DNA from: Bacillus sp. FJAT-27916
GTDB taxonomy: Bacteria > Bacillota > Bacilli > Bacillales > Pradoshiaceae
Length of the DNA: 64,000 nucleotides
Direction of reading: 5' to 3'
Assembly (NCBI RefSeq): GCF_001183965.1
Contig: NZ_LFZV01000001.1
Coordinates: 3,191,263-3,255,262 of the forward strand
The position numbers and the translations under genes are program-made. This document shows positions 59,969 to 64,000 of the stretch, in pieces; position 1 is the first letter of the stretch; each line of letters starts with the position of its first letter. A model generated the notes under the pieces. It saw nothing but the letters and a program-made list of their open reading frames with translations. It was not told where the DNA came from and did not search any database.

Positions 59969-60685
59969 TTATTCCTTTTCTCCTACTTCGCAGCCATCAC
60001 CTGTACAAACATCACCATTTGGTTCTATCTCGTATTCAGAAGGCAGATGATTTTCTTCCTTCCACACACGGTCAAGGGTTTCCTGGAACAACTCAAGCGG
60101 CTGTGCACCACTAATGGCATATTTGCGATTAAAGACAAAAAACGGAACCCCTCTGACTCCAAGGGTCTGTCCCTCCAGTTGATCGCGGCGCACTTCATCT
60201 AGATAGGCATCACTTGATAGAATCTGCTCTGCCTGTATACGATTTAATCCCGCTTCCTCTGCAAGCCGTAACAGATTTTCCTTCTTGCCGATGAATACTG
60301 ACTCGGTAAAATGAGCCTTAAAAAGATGCTCTGTATAAGCCGATGCCAACCCTGCTGTTTCTGCATATTTCAGCAGGCGATGAGCATCAAGGGTATTTGT
60401 TTGTTTCATAGAATCAAATTGATAATCAAGGCCAACCGAAGCAGCATGTGCCTTCACACGCTCATTCATGGCTGAGGCTTCCTCGACTGAAACCCCCATT
60501 TTGCCAGCAAGCATTTCATGTACAGCAATTCTTTCGTCACTTACCACATCAGGATGCAATTCATAGCTTTTGTAAATAACCTCAATCTGTTCTTTATGGT
60601 TAAAAGCTTCAATTGCTTGGTCAAGCAGGCGTTTCCCAATATAACAAAACGGACAAATAAAGTCTGACCATATTTCTATCTTCAT
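59969..60685 (-). CDS. FrnE-like DsbA-family oxidoreductase
   Basis: Cytosolic thioredoxin-fold protein of 238 residues. The redox motif is Cys11-Pro-Phe-Cys14, and the cis-proline segment GVRGVPFFVFNRKYAISGAQ is near 185-204. A second cysteine pair (CTGDGC) lies at the C-terminus, as in FrnE proteins where it takes part in redox exchange. No signal peptide. Single gene. Confidence 0.9.
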   Translation of the reverse strand: MKIEIWSDFICPFCYIGKRLLDQAIEAFNHKEQIEVIYKSYELHPDVVSDERIAVHEMLAGKMGVSVEEASAMNERVKAHAASVGLDYQFDSMKQTNTLDAHRLLKYAETAGLASAYTEHLFKAHFTESVFIGKKENLLRLAEEAGLNRIQAEQILSSDAYLDEVRRDQLEGQTLGVRGVPFFVFNRKYAISGAQPLELFQETLDRVWKEENHLPSEYEIEPNGDVCTGDGCEVGEKE

Positions 60686-60769
60686 TTCGATATCCCACCT
60701 GTCTATCTAGCATTATCTGGTATCTACTCTCACAATAGTAGAGATATCAAAAAGAATCAATTGTTTAGC

Positions 60770-61552
60770 TTAAAGCAGCCCGACCATCTGAAGACCGTGC
60801 AGAATCCCCTCTTCATCAACCGGCTTTGTGATGTATTTTGCTACAGCCTTCACACGCTCTACAGCATTGCCCATGGCTACGCTATTTTCAATATGTGTGA
60901 GCATCTCGATATCGTTCAGTCCGTCTCCAAAGGCATATTGACGTTCTTTTGCAAAGCCCAGCCGTTCTGTTATTTTCTCAATTCCTCTCGCTTTGGAGCC
61001 TCCTTGTGGAAGAATATCTACAGAGAATGGGTGCCATCTAATGAAATCGAAATCCTTAAAGGTCTCCTCATAGAATCGTTCCTCACCCTCTGGACAAAAG
61101 AGAAGGGATTGATACAATTCCCTTCCCTGGTAGTAGTGCGGGTCATGGGTTGGAAAGACATCAAGCTTAAGCTCGCTGATGCTCTCTGTAATATAATTAT
61201 GCTCTGGCGGAACATTTGCTTTCATGTCCTCATGGTCCATATAAACGATTGGATGCTCCCGCTCAAGCGCACTTTTCGTCAATTGTTCAAGTGCTGAGAT
61301 CTTCAATGGATTCGCATAAATTACTTCATTCTGAAGAACGACATACTGTCCGTTATAGCTGACATATGTCTCAATTTCGAGTTCCCGGCGCAAGCTCTCA
61401 AACATGAACGGAGCTCGGCCCGTCGCAATCGCCACTTCATGTCCCTTCTCCTTCAATGCGAAGACAGCCTTCTTAGTCGAAAGCGGCAATTCCTTTTCAT
61501 GGTCTAATAATGTGCCATCAATATCAAAAAATATTACACTTTTTTCTTTCAT
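60770..61552 (-). CDS. HAD-superfamily Cof-type phosphatase (YkrA-like)
   Basis: Protein of 260 residues. Motif I DIDGTLLD (10-17) carries both aspartates; motif II TGR, and the late GDGLNDIEML motif IV are intact, with a Cof-type cap between. It resembles B. subtilis YkrA. It begins 29 bp after the LacI-family gene on the same strand and is probably its operon partner. A sugar phosphate is a likely substrate. Confidence 0.88.
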   Translation of the reverse strand: MKEKSVIFFDIDGTLLDHEKELPLSTKKAVFALKEKGHEVAIATGRAPFMFESLRRELEIETYVSYNGQYVVLQNEVIYANPLKISALEQLTKSALEREHPIVYMDHEDMKANVPPEHNYITESISELKLDVFPTHDPHYYQGRELYQSLLFCPEGEERFYEETFKDFDFIRWHPFSVDILPQGGSKARGIEKITERLGFAKERQYAFGDGLNDIEMLTHIENSVAMGNAVERVKAVAKYITKPVDEEGILHGLQMVGLL

Positions 61553-61581
61553 CCTTATTCCTACTTTCTACAGCGATTCTG

Positions 61582-62541
61582 TTAAACTGTCCCCCGTTCA
61601 ATCAAGGATACAGTAATTTCCTTGCTGTCTATTTTTCCGCTTAGCGCTTGTTTAAACAGATTCTGTCCCATTTGCTCAAGCGGTATTTCCATTGTAGTGA
61701 TATTCATCATCTGCGCAATCGGCTGATTATCAAATCCGATAATCGCCAAGTCGTCCGGCACCTTAATCTTTTCATGGTGACAACAAAGCATGATACCCGC
61801 AGCCACTTGATCACTAGTTGCAAGCAAGGCTGTCGGCGGCTCTGGCATGGACTGAATACACTCTATCACACGCCTGCCGTCCTCGAAATAAAGGCATTGG
61901 TCAATGATATAGTCAGGCCGATACGCCAATCCATGCTGACGGATAAAATCCTTATAAGCCTGTTCACGATCACGGCTGCTTGTTCCGTTCGTTCGGCTGA
62001 TGGTGTAGCCGATTTTCCGGTGCCCTTTTTTATATAAATAATCCAAGGCAGCTGTAAAAGCAGCATAATGATTCACATAGGTCAAGGATACCCGCGGGTC
62101 ATCCCGCTTCTCTGCTACAACAATTGGACCGTACTGCATATGCTCTTCAATGACGGACCATTCGCAACCCCTTGAGCAAATGATTAAGGAATCAATCTGC
62201 TTCGTCTTCAGCATTTGTAAAGCTTCCAGCTCAACCCGTTTTTGATAATTTGTTTGGTATAATACGAGCTTATAATTATGCTCAAGTGCCATACTGGCGA
62301 TTCCTTTCAGAAGAAGCCCAAAATACGGATGGTCTGTATAAGGGAGAACCACGCCCATTGCTTGTGTTTTCCCTTTACTTAAGTGCACAGCGTTGATATT
62401 CGGATAATAATTCATTTCATCAATAGCTGCGAGCACAGCCTCCCTTTTCTGAGCGCTTACATAAGGGTGATTATTCAATACTCGAGAGACTGTTGTTACC
62501 GATACTCCGGCCCTTGCTGCCACATCTTTAATATTTGTCAT
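61582..62541 (-). CDS. LacI-family transcription regulator
   Basis: Repressor of 319 residues. The N-terminal HTH is TNIKDVAARAGVSVTTVSRV (2-21), with a hinge helix about 45-58, then a periplasmic-binding-like sugar domain. The operator-like palindrome ATGAAACGCGTTTCAT upstream suggests autoregulation. It is followed by a HAD phosphatase gene. The inducer is unknown. Confidence 0.92.
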   Translation of the reverse strand: MTNIKDVAARAGVSVTTVSRVLNNHPYVSAQKREAVLAAIDEMNYYPNINAVHLSKGKTQAMGVVLPYTDHPYFGLLLKGIASMALEHNYKLVLYQTNYQKRVELEALQMLKTKQIDSLIICSRGCEWSVIEEHMQYGPIVVAEKRDDPRVSLTYVNHYAAFTAALDYLYKKGHRKIGYTISRTNGTSSRDREQAYKDFIRQHGLAYRPDYIIDQCLYFEDGRRVIECIQSMPEPPTALLATSDQVAAGIMLCCHHEKIKVPDDLAIIGFDNQPIAQMMNITTMEIPLEQMGQNLFKQALSGKIDSKEITVSLIERGTV

Positions 62542-62587
62542 GTTTATTCACCTGAATATGGTTATTGGCTTGGAATAAGTGTAAAGT

Positions 62588-62608
62588 ATGAAACGCGTTT
62601 CATGTCAA
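62588..62608 (-). promoter_or_regulatory. LacI-type operator and -35 box
   Basis: ATGAAACGCGTTTCAT (62588-62603) is a perfect 16-bp palindrome. On the minus strand it lies directly after TTGACA (62603-62608), placing it between -35 and -10. Confidence 0.65.
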
Positions 62609-62650
62609 CGAAAGAAATAAAATAATTTTATGACCTGTGGAAAACAAAGA

Positions 62651-62674
62651 AGGCAAAGCAGAAACTGCTCGCCT
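62651..62674 (-). terminator. intrinsic terminator of the gene at 62702
   Basis: AGGC and AGCAG pair with CTGCT and GCCT with one mismatch and a 3-nt loop; the minus strand continues TCTTTGTTTTCC. Confidence 0.7.
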
Positions 62675-62701
62675 GATAAAAGCCGTTTTGATTGATGCTG
62701 C

Positions 62702-63046
62702 TCAAGCCTTCAAAATGCTGATTTCCATATACTTAGCCACATCTCCAACCGTTTGGAAATTCTCAATTAGACTGGCTCGATTCATCGAATGCTCCGGCAG
62801 ATGAAAATGCCTGTACATATGGTCCACCGCATGATAAAAGGCCTTTGAATCCATTCCATATAAATCTTGGATGGATGATTGAATAGAGAGCTCGCGCGCG
62901 TGCAGCTTCGCTGACGGAGGCATACAGTGAAGCAGCCATTTCATCGTGCCCATAAGCACATTGTATTCGAATTCATTCATCCCTAACTGCTTGCGATGCT
63001 GGCGTTTCAGCAAGCACATCTGAAAATCAATTATGTTATCATTCAT
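62702..63046 (-). CDS. hypothetical protein
   Basis: Soluble protein of 114 residues, starting MNDNIIDFQMCLLKRQHRKQ and rich in His, Met and Tyr, with predicted helices. No motif is recognised. The terminator behind it and a GGAG-type site before the ATG support a gene. Its two neighbours on the same strand are unrelated in type. Confidence 0.6.
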   Translation of the reverse strand: MNDNIIDFQMCLLKRQHRKQLGMNEFEYNVLMGTMKWLLHCMPPSAKLHARELSIQSSIQDLYGMDSKAFYHAVDHMYRHFHLPEHSMNRASLIENFQTVGDVAKYMEISILKA

Positions 63047-63111
63047 ATGGTGTACTCCCTCATAGATAGTCCTATCTATAAGGTTTGCAAAGCGAATACT
63101 CCTTATGCATC

Positions 63112-63576
63112 TTACCGGCTTAGATCCTGTTTAGACAAATATTCCTCAATAATCATCCGATGACTTTTCACCATTCGTTCAGGGAGCTGATCAGGATCAA
63201 AGAAACGAACCTGACAGGATTCTGTCAAATCCACCTTTAGTTCGCCCCTATAGCTGTCTGTATAGTAAGCACAGGTCACCATATAAAATTCATCTCCGTT
63301 CTCTGCCACCGCGAAATGCTCAGGACCAGAGTAGACATTCATCATCGTTAACGATTCTACCTCTAGGCCTGTTTCCTCCAAAACCTCTCTCTTAGCGGTA
63401 TCCTCCGCACGTTCACCAAGCTCCATCAATCCGCCTGCTAATCCCCAAGTTCCTTTCGGGTAGACTCGCTCTTGAAGCAGGAGCCGGCCTCTTTCATCCA
63501 GAATCACGACCACACAGCCAACCAAAATCAGTGGTCGATGTCCAACCAGCTTCCTTATATCCTCTATATACCCCAT
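63112..63576 (-). CDS. Nudix hydrolase
   Basis: Protein of 154 residues. The Nudix box is complete in GGLMELGERAEDTAKREVLE then ETGLE (about 49-73), with the catalytic REVLEE core. It probably hydrolyses a nucleoside diphosphate derivative; the substrate is open. GGAGCGGGAG precedes the ATG. The upstream divergent region has a CTAAC-6-GTTAG repeat (63656-63671). Confidence 0.9.
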   Translation of the reverse strand: MGYIEDIRKLVGHRPLILVGCVVVILDERGRLLLQERVYPKGTWGLAGGLMELGERAEDTAKREVLEETGLEVESLTMMNVYSGPEHFAVAENGDEFYMVTCAYYTDSYRGELKVDLTESCQVRFFDPDQLPERMVKSHRMIIEEYLSKQDLSR

Positions 63577-63736
63577 ACTCCCGCTCCTCCCTTATAAGAC
63601 AAACTTATTAGAAAATCAAAAATTATGCGATAACTCACAAAGGATTTTCCTAGTCTAACAGGTTCGTTAGTTATACTGTATACGGCATAATTTGATGTTA
63701 TCATACTTACATATTCAAGAATATGAGGTGCATAGA

Positions 63737-63958
63737 ATGGAACAGCTAACAAAAGACAGCTTAAAGTATATGATTGATTTAGAAATTCTAAAAGCCGAAG
63801 AGGCAGTGAACTCCTCTAATACTATCAGAAACTATTCACGTAAACTTGTTGAATATAAGAAAGCAAAACAACTCAAACAGCTCGTTAACGAATTTGAAAA
63901 GGGCCAAGAGCATGTAATCGCCCTTCTTGAGGAAATTACAAACGAAGCTATTATATAA
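63737..63958 (+). CDS. small helical hypothetical protein
   Basis: Protein of 73 residues beginning MEQLTKDSLKYMIDLEILKA, all helical with a Lys/Glu-rich coiled-coil stretch (LVEYKKAKQLKQLVNEFEKG). ATG 63737 follows GAGGTG by 6 nt; longer in-frame readings are rejected. A terminator follows. No family recognised. Confidence 0.7.
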   Translation: MEQLTKDSLKYMIDLEILKAEEAVNSSNTIRNYSRKLVEYKKAKQLKQLVNEFEKGQEHVIALLEEITNEAII

Positions 63959-63970
63959 GCCATTATTCAA

Positions 63971-63993
63971 GATGCCTTCATGGCATCTTTTTT
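63971..63993 (+). terminator. intrinsic terminator of the small helical gene
   Basis: GATGCC and GGCATC form a 6-bp stem with a 5-nt loop, followed by seven T. Confidence 0.85.
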
Positions 63994-64000
63994 TGCAAAC

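Overview
The window looks like chromosomal DNA of a spore-forming member of the Bacillaceae (Firmicutes). The evidence is strong AGGAGG-type ribosome binding sites, many intrinsic hairpin-plus-T-run terminators, an alpha/beta-type small acid-soluble spore protein gene behind a sigma-G-like promoter, a DUF1657-DUF421 spore operon behind an almost ideal sigma-G promoter, sigma-B-like promoters in front of stress genes, and blocks of order that match Bacillus subtilis as I remember it (yhaR-hemZ-yhaX-yheA-yheB-yheE; yxkF-msmX; modA-modB without modC). Genus and species cannot be fixed from this sequence. I see no prophage, CRISPR array, rRNA or canonical tRNA gene. The only clear repeat element is a 365-bp nested-palindrome module near 53 kb.

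Layout. 0-9 kb: enoyl-CoA hydratase, the oxygen-independent coproporphyrinogen dehydrogenase homologue HemZ, HAD phosphatase YhaX, YheA, YheB and YheE, then a PucR-type regulator and the shared sugar-ABC ATPase MsmX, a zinc-ribbon protein, and a spore protein gene whose leader carries a tRNA-like fold. 9-20 kb: fumarase, an HPr-like protein lacking both phosphorylation sites, a class A penicillin-binding protein, a universal stress protein, a YodB/YodC-like redox sensor with nitroreductase, a TPP riboswitch with thiT, and a dicarboxylate/amino-acid symporter. 20-32 kb: a CNNM/CorC-type transporter with a structured leader, an AI-2E family permease, an M29 aminopeptidase, ModAB, a CDF metal exporter, CorA behind a coupled 40-codon ORF, a GsiB-like KGG-repeat protein and a 1112-residue membrane protein. 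32-48 kb: a YusW lipoprotein, an MMPL transporter, a TPR protein, GtrA, an acetyltransferase, GlpX, an HpaB-type oxygenase, a secreted zinc lipase, small membrane proteins, the DUF1657-DUF421 spore operon, a Crp/Fnr regulator with a divergent nucleoside transporter, and small proteins. 48-64 kb: a BRCT protein, the cadC-cadA metal-efflux operon, the repeat module, an acyl-CoA dehydrogenase/acyl-CoA ligase pair, PhnA, a MEDS-domain protein, an SDR oxidoreductase with a divergent TetR regulator, a DUF975 protein, a FrnE-like oxidoreductase, a LacI regulator with a HAD phosphatase, and a Nudix hydrolase.

Themes. Most genes are mono- or bicistronic and closed by terminators. Divalent-cation handling is rich (CNNM/CorC, CDF, CorA, CadA). 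Two of these genes, the CNNM/CorC gene and corA, have leaders in which the Shine-Dalgarno sequence is paired in a hairpin; for corA a short ORF stops inside that hairpin. General stress and sporulation genes are dispersed and recognisable from their promoters. The items most worth following are the tRNA-like leader of the spore protein gene, the sigma-B-linked HPr relative without phosphorylation sites, the two Mg-family leaders, the sigma-G DUF1657-DUF421 operon, and the nested-palindrome repeat. All family assignments and counts were made by eye; no database search was run.
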